From the NCBI GenBank assembly GCA_001931535.1, contig CP016211.1, positions 1,020,501 to 1,084,500 of the forward strand: DNA of 64,000 nt, in the 5' to 3' direction. Below are positions 56,405-64,000 of the stretch, piece by piece. The stretch comes from Minicystis rosea. GTDB taxonomy: Bacteria; Myxococcota_A; Polyangia; Polyangiales; Polyangiaceae. The translations under genes were made by a program, and so were the position numbers. The notes under the pieces are model-generated. The model was not told the origin of the DNA, made no database searches, and worked only from the letters and a program-made list of their open reading frames with translations. Each line of letters opens with the position of its first letter. Positions within the stretch are counted from its first letter, which is position 1.

Positions 56405-57823
56405 ATGAACCATCGCTTGGCGCTCGCCGTCGCCTTCGCCGTCACTGCGGCTCCCGTCGTCGCACGCGCGGCGGAGCCCACCCTGCGCGTCGATCTCGGC
56501 GGCGGCACCGCGCTCGATCTCGTCCTCGTCCCCGCCGGGCGCTTCACCCAAGGATCGCCCGCCGCCGAGAAGGGGCGCGAGCCCGACGAGAGCGTGCGCG
56601 ACGTCGAGATCACCCATCCTTTCTACACCGGCAAATACCCCGTCACCGTCGGCCAATTCACCCGCTTCACCAGCGCCACCGGCTATCGCACCGAGGCCGA
56701 GAAGGGGACGTCGGGCGGCTTCGGTTGGGATGGCAAAGCGCTCGTGCAGCGCCGCGAGTTCACCTGGAAGAACCCTGGTTTTCCGCAAACGGACGCGCAC
56801 CCCGTGACCATCGTCACCTACGACGACGCGAACGCATTCACCCAATGGCTCTCTCGCGTCGCCGGCCGCAAGGTGTCTTTGCCGACGGAGGCCCAATGGG
56901 AGCATGCTTATCGCGCCGGCACGAAGAGCGCTTATCCCGGCGCCGCGAGCGAGAAAGAGGCGCTCGATCTAGGCTGGTTCAAGGAAAACGCGCTCACCGG
57001 CACGCACCCCGTCGGGCAGAAGAAGCCCAATGCCTGGAGCCTTTACGACATGGCCGGCAACGTCCATCAATGGTGCGCCGATTGGTATGCTCCGTATCCC
57101 GCGGGCCCGGCGCAGGATCCGCTCGCGACCCAGCCTGACGGCAGCGACAAGGCCCGGCGCGTGCTCCGCGGCGCATCCTGGTTGAAGGAGGTCAAGCACG
57201 GTCGCGCCGCCGCGCGCTACCGCAACGCGCCTGGCAGCCGCAACGCGGACAACGGTTTTCGTGTCGTCGCCTCCGTCGATGTCTCGGCCGCACCGGCCGC
57301 TGCGATTCCGACCAACCCCACGCCGCCTCCGCCCGCCGCGCCGGCCAGCAGCCCGAGCACGCCGAGCACGTCGGCGCAGCGCAACGATCAAACGGCCTTC
57401 GGCCTCGGCTGCATGGGGGCGCTCCTCGTGATGGGGACAGGCCTCCTCGTCTTTCTGCTGCGGCGCGCTCCGCCGGGCGGCAAGGACGTTTCGTTCCGCA
57501 CCGGCCCCGACGGTTTCTGGATCGATGCGCCGAAGCACCTCGCCGGCGCCACACTCCACTATCGGCACCGAGGCGTCACTGGTCCACACGAGGGGAACGT
57601 GGTGCTCGAAGCGAGCGACGTCGGGCAATTCGTCTACACGGGCGCGCCGCCTCGCCACCTCTCGATCGTGCGCATCCTCCGGCCGCAGCGGCACGCGCGG
57701 ACGAGCGGACCTTCACGGCAGTCGCATCAGCGCCACCATCACACGCACGACGAACACCACCATCACCACCATCATCGTCACGACGACGATGATCGATTCC
57801 GTGGTTATCCGTCGGCATATTGA
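56405..57823 (+). CDS. FGE-fold (SUMF1-like) protein with transmembrane helix and His-rich tail
   Basis: 472 residues. Sec signal (cleavage near ARAA), FGE-sulfatase-type domain (~35-285; PVTVGQFTRFTSATGYRTEA, DMAGNVHQWCADWY, RVLRGASWLKE), Pro/Ser linker, one membrane helix (~335-352), a ~65-residue beta domain and a tail with a run of about twenty His/Asp/Thr residues (HHHTHDEHHHHHHH). The Cys pair of formylglycine-generating enzymes is absent, so it is not an active sulfatase activator; it belongs to the broader FGE/EgtB superfamily. The His tail may bind Ni/Zn/Cu. Confidence 0.85.
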   Translation: MNHRLALAVAFAVTAAPVVARAAEPTLRVDLGGGTALDLVLVPAGRFTQGSPAAEKGREPDESVRDVEITHPFYTGKYPVTVGQFTRFTSATGYRTEAEKGTSGGFGWDGKALVQRREFTWKNPGFPQTDAHPVTIVTYDDANAFTQWLSRVAGRKVSLPTEAQWEHAYRAGTKSAYPGAASEKEALDLGWFKENALTGTHPVGQKKPNAWSLYDMAGNVHQWCADWYAPYPAGPAQDPLATQPDGSDKARRVLRGASWLKEVKHGRAAARYRNAPGSRNADNGFRVVASVDVSAAPAAAIPTNPTPPPPAAPASSPSTPSTSAQRNDQTAFGLGCMGALLVMGTGLLVFLLRRAPPGGKDVSFRTGPDGFWIDAPKHLAGATLHYRHRGVTGPHEGNVVLEASDVGQFVYTGAPPRHLSIVRILRPQRHARTSGPSRQSHQRHHHTHDEHHHHHHHRHDDDDRFRGYPSAY

Positions 57824-57851
57824 CGTCACTCCTTTCTGACACCATTTCGTG

Positions 57852-60638
57852 ATGTCTCCTGCCGTCATCGTCTTCGGCGACCCGCGCCATGCCGGCCGCA
57901 CCCTGCGTGCGCTCCGCGGCGGCGGTCTCGAGCCCATCGACGCGACCGCATCCATGGCGGCGGCTCTCGCGGCGCTCACCACGGGGCCGGTGTGGCTCGT
58001 GCGCGCAGGCGCTTGGCCGGTGCGTGCGGGCGCGCCGCCCTTTCCGCCGCCCAGCGCCACGGGAAAGCCGCTCGTCGCGCTCTCTGCGATCCTCGCGCCG
58101 CCCTGCGGGGCCGGCTTTGCCGACGCCGAGCGGTGGACGGCGATCCTCGCGCAGAGCGGCGGTGATCTGTCGCGCGTCGCGACCACACCACCGATCGCAG
58201 GTGCCTATTGCGAGGCGCGACCGGCGCGTGCCGTCGCCGAGCGCGTCGCTGCCGGGCAATCCTTCGCCGAGGCCCTCGCGTCGGTCTGCGATCCCAGCGC
58301 GGTGCGCCTCGTGCGTTATGCGCCGCTCGATCTCTTCGACGACGATCGGCTCCGCGTCGTGCTCGCCGTCACCAGCCTGCAACAAGGCGGCGCCGAGCGC
58401 GTGGTGATCGATCTGCACGAGACCCTCGGCCAGGAGGGGATCTTCTCCCTCATCGTCACCATCGGCCGGCCCACGCGCGCCGCGTTCACGGCCCCGCCGG
58501 CCGTCGTCGACGTCGCGGGCGCCGGTCCGCGGCGCGAGGATCGCATCGATGCGCTCGCCGAGGTCGCGCTTGCCCAAGCGGCCGATCTCGTGCACGCGCA
58601 CCTCCTCACGGGGGATGATCTCGCGCGGCTCGCGGCCCATCCGCGCGCCGTTCCCACCGTCGTCACCGTGCACAACACCCGCGAGGGATGGCCCGAGAAC
58701 CTCGGCGCCGTCCGCGCGGATCAGGCGGCGCTCCTCGTCGCGTGCTCGCTCGCGGCGGAGCGCGATCTCCGCGAAGCCGCGCTCCCGGTGCCCATCCGTA
58801 CCGCTTGGAATGGCATCGACACCGCGCCGTTCCGCGCCGCCGATCTTCGTCGCGAGGCCGCCGCCTTCCGCCGGCGGCTGCGCATCGATCCTTCGGATCT
58901 CGTGCTCCTCGTCGTCGCCAACCCGCGGCCGCAGAAGCGCCTGCACCTGCTCCCCGAGGTGCTCGCGGCGGCGCAGCGCGCGCTCGAAGCACGCGGCAAT
59001 CGCAGGCGCGCGCGGCTCGTCGTGGTCGGTGATGCCGATCCGCGCACGGAGCCGGCCGCGACCTCGATGCGCCGGCTCCGCGACGCGATCGCCGAGCATG
59101 GCCTCGGCGACGACGTGCACCTCGTGGGCTCGATGGCGAAGCCGCTGCCCGCGATCGCGGCTGCCGACGTGCTCGTCTCCGCGAGCGCGCACGAGGGCTT
59201 GAGCCTGGCGCACCTCGAAGCGCTCGCTGCCGGCGTGCCCGTCGTCGCCACGGATGCGGGAGGCACGCGCGAGCTCGCTGGCAACGGCGTTGCGATCGAG
59301 GTGCTCCCGCGCGACGCCGCACCCGCGCGCCTCGCCGAAGCTGCGATCCGCGCGGCGCTGGATCGGCCCGCCGGCGCGGCGTTTCCCGAGCATTTCTCTC
59401 GTCGCGCGATGGCGTCACGCTACGCGTCGCTCTATCCACGCGCCCTCGCCGCCGGGCGTCGCGCGTCGCGCCGCGGTCTCGTGCTCGTCACCAACAACCT
59501 CTCCACCGGAGGCGCTCAATCCAGCGCGCGCCGTCTCCTCGCGACGCTCGCGGACGGCGGCGTTCACGTGCGCGCCGCATTGCTCGAAGAGCAGCCCGCG
59601 TTTCCCACGCCCGGCCGCCGCGCCCTCGAAGCCGTCGGCATCTCCGTGCTCGCGCTCCCTCCACCCGATCGCCTCGATCCAGCGGCCGCCGTGGCCCGAT
59701 TGCTGGCATGGATCGATGATGATCCACCCGAAGCCATCCTCTTCTGGAACGCGCTCGCCGAGCACAAAATCAGGCTCGCCGATGCGATCCTCGACGTGCC
59801 CGTCTTCGACGTGAGCCCGGGCGAGATGTACTTCGCTTCTCTGGATCGCTACTTGGCGAAGCCGCGCGCTGCCCTGCCGTATCGCGACGCCAAGGCCTAC
59901 GGATCGCGGCTCTCGGGTGTGATCGTGAAGTATGCCGCCGAGGCTCCGCGCGCCGCCGAGGCGCTGGGCGCGCCGGTGCACGTGATCCCCAATGGGGTCG
60001 GCCTCGGCGAGCGGCCGACGCCGCGCACCGCGGGCGGAGGGCGCATCGTCTTCGGCACGGCCGCGCGGCTCTCGCCGCAGAAGAAGATCGAGGCGCTCCT
60101 CGACGCGTTTCATCGGGTCCACGCGGAGCTCCCGCCCTACGAGCTGCGCATCGCCGGCGCGCCCGAGCGCGGCGCCGAGGCCTATGCGGAAGGCCTTCGG
60201 GAGCGGGCGCACGGGCTCTGCGTGACGTGGGTCGGCGAGGTGTCCGACGCCCGGCCCTTCCTCGCCGATCTCGACGTGTTCGCCATGATCTCCGAGCCCG
60301 CCGGTTGTCCCAATGCCTCGATCGAAGCCATGGCGGCCGGCTTGCCGGTGGTGGCGACCGACGTCGGTGGCGCCTCGGAGCAAGTGATCGACGGGCTCAC
60401 GGGCCGCCTCGTGCCGCGCGACGACACGCCCAGCCTCGCGGCGGCGATCCTCGATCTCGCGCGGGATCCGGCCCTCCGGCGGCGGTTCGGAGAGGCTTCC
60501 CGCGCGCGCGCCGAGGCGCGTTTCGACGTGCGCCGCATGGTCGCCGACTACCTTCGGGTCTGCCTGGGCGACGCGGCCCACGATGGGGGCGCGTCTGCCA
60601 GATCGAGCTTCGATCCGAAGCCGTCGGGGACGCCCTAG
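57852..60638 (+). CDS. Double GT4 glycosyltransferase
   Basis: 928 residues with two GT-B glycosyltransferase domains of family 4 type. N-terminal ~150-residue alpha/beta domain of unknown kind. First GT4 (~160-520): TSLQQGGAERVVIDL, ANPRPQKRLHLLPE, SAHEGLSLAHLEALAAGVPV (E-x7-E). Second GT4 (~530-900): TNNLSTGGAQSSARRL, GTAARLSPQKKIEALLDA, ISEPAGCPNASIEAMAAGLPV. Retaining sugar transfer from NDP-sugar to an acceptor in the cytoplasm. Two domains suggest a bifunctional polymerase adding alternating sugars. ATG 57852 (or GTG 57849). Confidence 0.9.
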   Translation: MSPAVIVFGDPRHAGRTLRALRGGGLEPIDATASMAAALAALTTGPVWLVRAGAWPVRAGAPPFPPPSATGKPLVALSAILAPPCGAGFADAERWTAILAQSGGDLSRVATTPPIAGAYCEARPARAVAERVAAGQSFAEALASVCDPSAVRLVRYAPLDLFDDDRLRVVLAVTSLQQGGAERVVIDLHETLGQEGIFSLIVTIGRPTRAAFTAPPAVVDVAGAGPRREDRIDALAEVALAQAADLVHAHLLTGDDLARLAAHPRAVPTVVTVHNTREGWPENLGAVRADQAALLVACSLAAERDLREAALPVPIRTAWNGIDTAPFRAADLRREAAAFRRRLRIDPSDLVLLVVANPRPQKRLHLLPEVLAAAQRALEARGNRRRARLVVVGDADPRTEPAATSMRRLRDAIAEHGLGDDVHLVGSMAKPLPAIAAADVLVSASAHEGLSLAHLEALAAGVPVVATDAGGTRELAGNGVAIEVLPRDAAPARLAEAAIRAALDRPAGAAFPEHFSRRAMASRYASLYPRALAAGRRASRRGLVLVTNNLSTGGAQSSARRLLATLADGGVHVRAALLEEQPAFPTPGRRALEAVGISVLALPPPDRLDPAAAVARLLAWIDDDPPEAILFWNALAEHKIRLADAILDVPVFDVSPGEMYFASLDRYLAKPRAALPYRDAKAYGSRLSGVIVKYAAEAPRAAEALGAPVHVIPNGVGLGERPTPRTAGGGRIVFGTAARLSPQKKIEALLDAFHRVHAELPPYELRIAGAPERGAEAYAEGLRERAHGLCVTWVGEVSDARPFLADLDVFAMISEPAGCPNASIEAMAAGLPVVATDVGGASEQVIDGLTGRLVPRDDTPSLAAAILDLARDPALRRRFGEASRARAEARFDVRRMVADYLRVCLGDAAHDGGASARSSFDPKPSGTP

Positions 60639-60701
60639 TCAGACGGCAGCGCTCAGCCTAAGGTGCCGGGCGCGCGGCCTACCCCCGCGCGTTTGCCAAC
60701 G

Positions 60702-62615
60702 ATGACCATCTCGCCTGCTTATGTCGTCGCCATCGCCATCGGCGTAGCGGCGTATCTTTCTGCCATCTATTGGACCGATCGAGCGCTCGCGGGGCCGTCC
60801 AAGATCCCATTCCGGTACTTCGTCGCCGGTGTGACGATCGCGGGTTGGTTCATCGCCGTCGGCGGCATCGATCTCGGCCCGCTCCACTGGCCGGGTCTCG
60901 TCGCCAAGGGCGTCATGGATCGCGCGCGGTCCGTGGACATCACCAAGGCGCTCCTGGCCATCGCCGCGGCCGGCGCCGTCTTCTACGAGCAGCACCGCGT
61001 GGCCCAGCGCCGCCCCATCGCCGAGCGATGGAAGCGCTTCGTGGGCATCGCCCTCGGGCTCACGGCCATCGTGACGTACTTCGACGGGTTCAAGCCCGGT
61101 TATCCGAAGTTCTATCACCGGCACGACCAGTATCACTATTACCTCGGCTCGAAGTACTTCCACGAGCTCGGCTACGACGGCCTCTACAAGTGCACCGTCA
61201 TCGCCGAGGACGAGCTCGGCACCGTCACCTTCCAGGACGAGGACCACATCGGCTCGGGCCGGATGAAGCTCGATCTGAGCAAGGAAGTCCGCCACCCCGA
61301 TTGGAAGATTCGTAATCTCGGCGGCGACAACCTCCTCATGCCGGTGACCGACGTGCTCGCTCACCCCGAGGTGTGCAAGAGCGCGTTCTCGCCCGAGCGC
61401 TGGGAGGCCTACAAGGCCGACATCCTCTATTTCCGCCTCGCCTCCGACAAGAAGTATTGGGAAGGCTTCCAGCACGATCACGGCTACAACCCGCCTCCGG
61501 TGTGGACCATGGGTGGTTGGGCCGTGGCCTCGCTGTTCCCGGCGGGCCGGCTCTTCATGCTCCCCGTGATCGGTAAAGTGTCGTGGCTGCAGTGCCTCGG
61601 CAGCATCGATGTCTTCCTGACGGCGGGGATGTTCGCCGCCATCTTCTGGGCCTTCGGCTGGCGTGTCTTCGCCGTGGCCGCGATTTTCTGGGGCACGCAG
61701 GCCTCGGCGCCCATCCTCTGGACCTATGGCGCCTTCCTCCGGCAGGACTGGATCTTCTGGCTCGTCCTCTCGGTCTGCTTCGCGCGGAAGCGCTACTTCG
61801 CGCTCTCCGGCGCGGCGATGGTCTACGCGGGTCTGCTCCGCGTCTTCCCCGGCATCGTGGTGGTTGGCTGGCTCGTGGTCGTCGGCTTCCAGCTCGTGAA
61901 GCACAAGAACCTCACCAAGCCGCAATGGCGCATGCTCCTCGGCGGCACGCTGGCGGCGGCGCTCCTCATCCCGGCGAGCGTCAAGGTGGCTGGGGCCAAT
62001 TCCTACAAGGAATTCTATCGCCACACCCTCGAAGTCCACGATCGCACGCCGCTCACCAACCACATGGGCCTTCGCGTGCTCGTCGCGCAGAAGCTGCCTT
62101 TCGAGATCCAGCCGCTCGGCATCGGCACCGGCCCCTCCTCGGGCCGCATGAAGTACACGAAGGACGACAAGCTCACCGACCCGTTCGACATGTGGAAGCG
62201 CATGCGCAACGAGCGTTATGCGAAATTCAAGATCGTCGCCTACGCCCTCGTGGCGCTCTCGCTCGTGTACTTCGCGTTCGTGGCGCGCCGCATTCGATCG
62301 ATGTGGATGGCGGCCTGCTTGGCGCAGGTCTTCATCATCCTGATGAGCCAGCTCACCTCGTATTACTACGTCTTCATGATCCTGCTCGCGCCTCTGACCA
62401 AGGCCAAACGCAGCTTGGAGGCGCCCATCTTCGGCTTCGCGGCCCTGAGCCAGTTCGTCTTCATCATCTTCTATTGGAACGACGACAAATACTGGGCTCT
62501 CACCGCCATCTCGCTCGTCTTCTGCTATGGCGTCCTCTGCGCCTTCCTCCCGCAGGCCGAGCGCGAGCGCATCCTCCGCTACTTCGGGCGCGGCAAGGCG
62601 GCTCCCGCCAAGTGA
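60702..62615 (+). CDS. Polytopic membrane protein, GT-C-like glycosyltransferase candidate
   Basis: 637 residues with about 11 membrane helices. After the first helices a loop FYHRHDQYHYYLGSKYFHELG carries charged/His residues where GT-C enzymes hold their catalytic acid. Later segments (GNAxxxWMLLGG, TSYYYVFMILLAPLTKAK) resemble the mannosyl/arabinosyl lipid-sugar transferase families. It directly follows the double GT4 gene (63 bases), so both probably build a cell-surface glycan. Exact family not identified. The start at ATG 60702 places a helix at the N-terminus; an upstream in-frame start at 60663 would add a basic leader. Confidence 0.7.
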   Translation: MTISPAYVVAIAIGVAAYLSAIYWTDRALAGPSKIPFRYFVAGVTIAGWFIAVGGIDLGPLHWPGLVAKGVMDRARSVDITKALLAIAAAGAVFYEQHRVAQRRPIAERWKRFVGIALGLTAIVTYFDGFKPGYPKFYHRHDQYHYYLGSKYFHELGYDGLYKCTVIAEDELGTVTFQDEDHIGSGRMKLDLSKEVRHPDWKIRNLGGDNLLMPVTDVLAHPEVCKSAFSPERWEAYKADILYFRLASDKKYWEGFQHDHGYNPPPVWTMGGWAVASLFPAGRLFMLPVIGKVSWLQCLGSIDVFLTAGMFAAIFWAFGWRVFAVAAIFWGTQASAPILWTYGAFLRQDWIFWLVLSVCFARKRYFALSGAAMVYAGLLRVFPGIVVVGWLVVVGFQLVKHKNLTKPQWRMLLGGTLAAALLIPASVKVAGANSYKEFYRHTLEVHDRTPLTNHMGLRVLVAQKLPFEIQPLGIGTGPSSGRMKYTKDDKLTDPFDMWKRMRNERYAKFKIVAYALVALSLVYFAFVARRIRSMWMAACLAQVFIILMSQLTSYYYVFMILLAPLTKAKRSLEAPIFGFAALSQFVFIIFYWNDDKYWALTAISLVFCYGVLCAFLPQAERERILRYFGRGKAAPAK

Positions 62616-62625
62616 CGCGCGCCGA

Positions 62626-62668
62626 ATCGTGATTGGGCGCGCCACCCCATGGCGCGCTCGATCACGAT
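62626..62668. terminator. Bidirectional terminator hairpin
   Basis: ATCGTGAT (62626-62633) pairs with ATCACGAT (62661-62668), and inside it GCGCGCC (62637-62643) pairs with GGCGCGC (62651-62657) around a 7-base loop. Between the convergent membrane-protein and VWA genes. Confidence 0.75.
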
Positions 62669-62768
62669 GGTTCCTCTCGACGCCTCCAAAGCCATCTTCA
62701 ATCGCGGCGCCACCTCGCGCCGGTGAGCGATTCGCCCACCGGCGAGCGCGGATTACCGCGTCGTCGGC

Positions 62769-63893
62769 TCAAGCCGGCGTGACGGTCTTGCACCCGAGGA
62801 GGATTTGCACCTTGCCCCCGACGTTGGCTTTCACGGCTTTGCAGGTGTTGGGGCAGAACAGGATCGTCGTCGGGTGGGTCGCGTCGTCGTATTTCCACCC
62901 CATGTCGTTGCAGCTCGGATCCTGCGGGATGATGGTGGGGCTCCCGCCCACGGGGGTGATTTCGACGTTGACGTGCTGGTAATCGACGGTGCCATTCGAC
63001 ACCGAATCGGGCAGGGCGTACTCGCAGGGCAGGGCCTCGCCGCGCACTTGGGCGAGCGCGTTTTGGAACTCGGCCTCCACGTTGGTGGCGGTCACGAGGA
63101 TGGCTTTGGTCGTCCCGCCGGCCGCCGCGATTTGGTTGGCCGCGGCCTGGTTCACGCCGGGCAGGCCGATGACGAACGTCTTGATGCCCTTCGACAGCCC
63201 CGTGGCCGCGAGCTGCGCCACGACCGCTGGATCGTTGGGATTGACGCTCCCGCACATGCTCGCCGGGCCGTCGGGCTGGCCATCGGTGACGAGCAGGACG
63301 GAGGCCGTGTGACCGGCGTTGTTCTGCGCATCTTCGATGGAAGCCAGAATGGCGCCGCCGAGCGCCGGGTAAATGGGCGAGTTGAAGCCGTTCGGCATGG
63401 CGGCGGCGAGCGCGGTGTTGATGGCGCTGCCATTGGCCGGCAAAGGGCCATAAGGCACCACGGGCGGCTTGTAAGCGAATTGATCGCAGGTGGGGTTGTT
63501 GTCGAGCGGGAAGAAGTTGAGCGCCACTGCGACGCCCGCAGACGCCGGATCGTTGACGAAAGCGCCGAGCCCGGCGACGGCGCTCGTCCACTTGTTGCCG
63601 GCCATCGACGATGATTTGTCGACCGTGAGATAGATGTCCGCTGGCGTGGTGACGGCGTCGACGACCACGGCGCCGCAGGCTGCATCGGGATCGAGGCCCG
63701 CCTCTGCGTCGGAGATCGTGCCCGCGTCGAAGAGCGAGCCACCGCCGCCGCTGCCTCCGGTGCTGCTCGACGTGCCACTGCCGCTGCTGGAGGAAGCGCC
63801 GCCGGGGCCCGGGCCGGAGGTGCTCTGACCGCTCGCCGAGCAGGCCGCGCCGGCGATTACGAGCGTGAAGCAGCAGAAAGCACGAACCATCAT
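62769..63893 (-). CDS. VWA-domain lipoprotein
   Basis: 374 residues. Signal FCCFTLVIAGAAC, Gly/Ser linker, then a von Willebrand factor A domain (~105-285) with MIDAS DxSxS as VDKSSSM and LLVTDGQPDGP, a divalent-metal-dependent binding fold. The C-terminal ~85 residues contain Cys pairs (PSCNDMGW, FCPNTCKAV, LLGCKTV). Such lipoproteins recur in myxobacterial genomes and are thought to mediate adhesion. Two adjacent ATGs (63893 and 63890) serve as start; GGAGG is 9 bases upstream. Confidence 0.88.
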   Translation of the reverse strand: MMVRAFCCFTLVIAGAACSASGQSTSGPGPGGASSSSGSGTSSSTGGSGGGGSLFDAGTISDAEAGLDPDAACGAVVVDAVTTPADIYLTVDKSSSMAGNKWTSAVAGLGAFVNDPASAGVAVALNFFPLDNNPTCDQFAYKPPVVPYGPLPANGSAINTALAAAMPNGFNSPIYPALGGAILASIEDAQNNAGHTASVLLVTDGQPDGPASMCGSVNPNDPAVVAQLAATGLSKGIKTFVIGLPGVNQAAANQIAAAGGTTKAILVTATNVEAEFQNALAQVRGEALPCEYALPDSVSNGTVDYQHVNVEITPVGGSPTIIPQDPSCNDMGWKYDDATHPTTILFCPNTCKAVKANVGGKVQILLGCKTVTPA

Positions 63894-64000
63894 GAAGAGA
63901 CGCCTCCGGTCGAAACGAATGAAGAATGTACGCGATGACGCAAGACCGTGCCGCGCGTCATGAAAGATGCTGGGCAATTGAACGTGCGTCAATCCACGAC

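Noticed and set aside
56405..57823. Annotating the FGE-fold protein as a formylglycine-generating enzyme
   Set aside because: The active Cys pair of the enzyme is absent and no sulfatase gene is present.

Overview
The window reads as a chromosomal segment of a myxobacterium, most likely of the Polyangiales/Sorangiineae type. The evidence is very high G+C with strong third-position G/C bias, many lipoproteins with Gly/Ser-rich linkers, a MYXO-CTERM-like tail, DUF4215 Cys-repeat surface protein, a eukaryote-like Ser/Thr kinase, a calpain-like protease and ferritin-like lipoproteins. I see no rRNA, tRNA, CRISPR array, IS element or prophage. The genus is inference; no marker gene is present.

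Layout. 1-4.3 kb: 3' part of a cytochrome P450, a secreted-type unknown protein, a small unknown and a Tat-lipoprotein intradiol dioxygenase. 4.8-7.3 kb: an RTX-repeat/calpain lipoprotein facing a two-gene unit (MYXO-CTERM-like protein plus a translationally coupled small membrane protein), separated by a nested-hairpin terminator. 7.5-19.2 kb: STAND-type ATPase, lipoproteins, PIG-L/ricin-lectin hydrolase, a protein with a histone-H1-like tail, zinc-ribbon PP2C phosphatase, cupin and SRPBCC proteins. 19.4-23.8 kb: an ECF sigma factor / FecR / outer-membrane-type operon followed by two Gly-rich lipoprotein genes. The sigma gene and both lipoprotein genes carry the same bipartite upstream motif (TGAGCCG-N15-GACCACTCACC), which defines a small local regulon. 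24.3-35.7 kb: UPF0158 protein, a 1171-residue DUF4215/PPC-type surface lipoprotein, ferritin-like lipoprotein, PLD-helicase-DUF3427 enzyme, SnoaL-like protein with divergent LysR regulator, and a lipoprotein.

36-40.4 kb: a Ser/Thr kinase gene overlaps (ATGA) a gene for a catalytically dead kinase domain joined through one membrane helix to a five-heme cytochrome c domain. This is a candidate redox-sensing receptor-kinase pair. 41-47 kb: lipoproteins, AlkB-type dioxygenase, and a divergent AraC / PNPOx-flavin reductase-ferredoxin / SIP-type flavin reductase cluster. 47.1-49.8 kb: a prokaryotic pentameric ligand-gated ion channel and a MATE transporter. 49.8-54.3 kb: two overlapping genes that together encode two cyclic-nucleotide-binding domains, four [4Fe-4S] motifs, a membrane domain with two H-x13-H helices (diheme cytochrome b pattern), four heme-c motifs, a ferredoxin domain and a rearranged NAD(P)H-flavin reductase. 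Together these look like a complete signal-gated transmembrane electron-transfer path. 54.5-64 kb: SDR/LysR divergent pair, an FGE-fold protein with a His-rich tail, a double GT4 glycosyltransferase, a GT-C-like membrane protein and a VWA lipoprotein.

The strongest candidates for undescribed biology are the kinase/pseudokinase-multiheme pair, the cNMP-FeS-cytochrome b/tetraheme-flavin operon and the ECF regulon motif. All functional statements rest on reading motifs by eye; no database search was possible.
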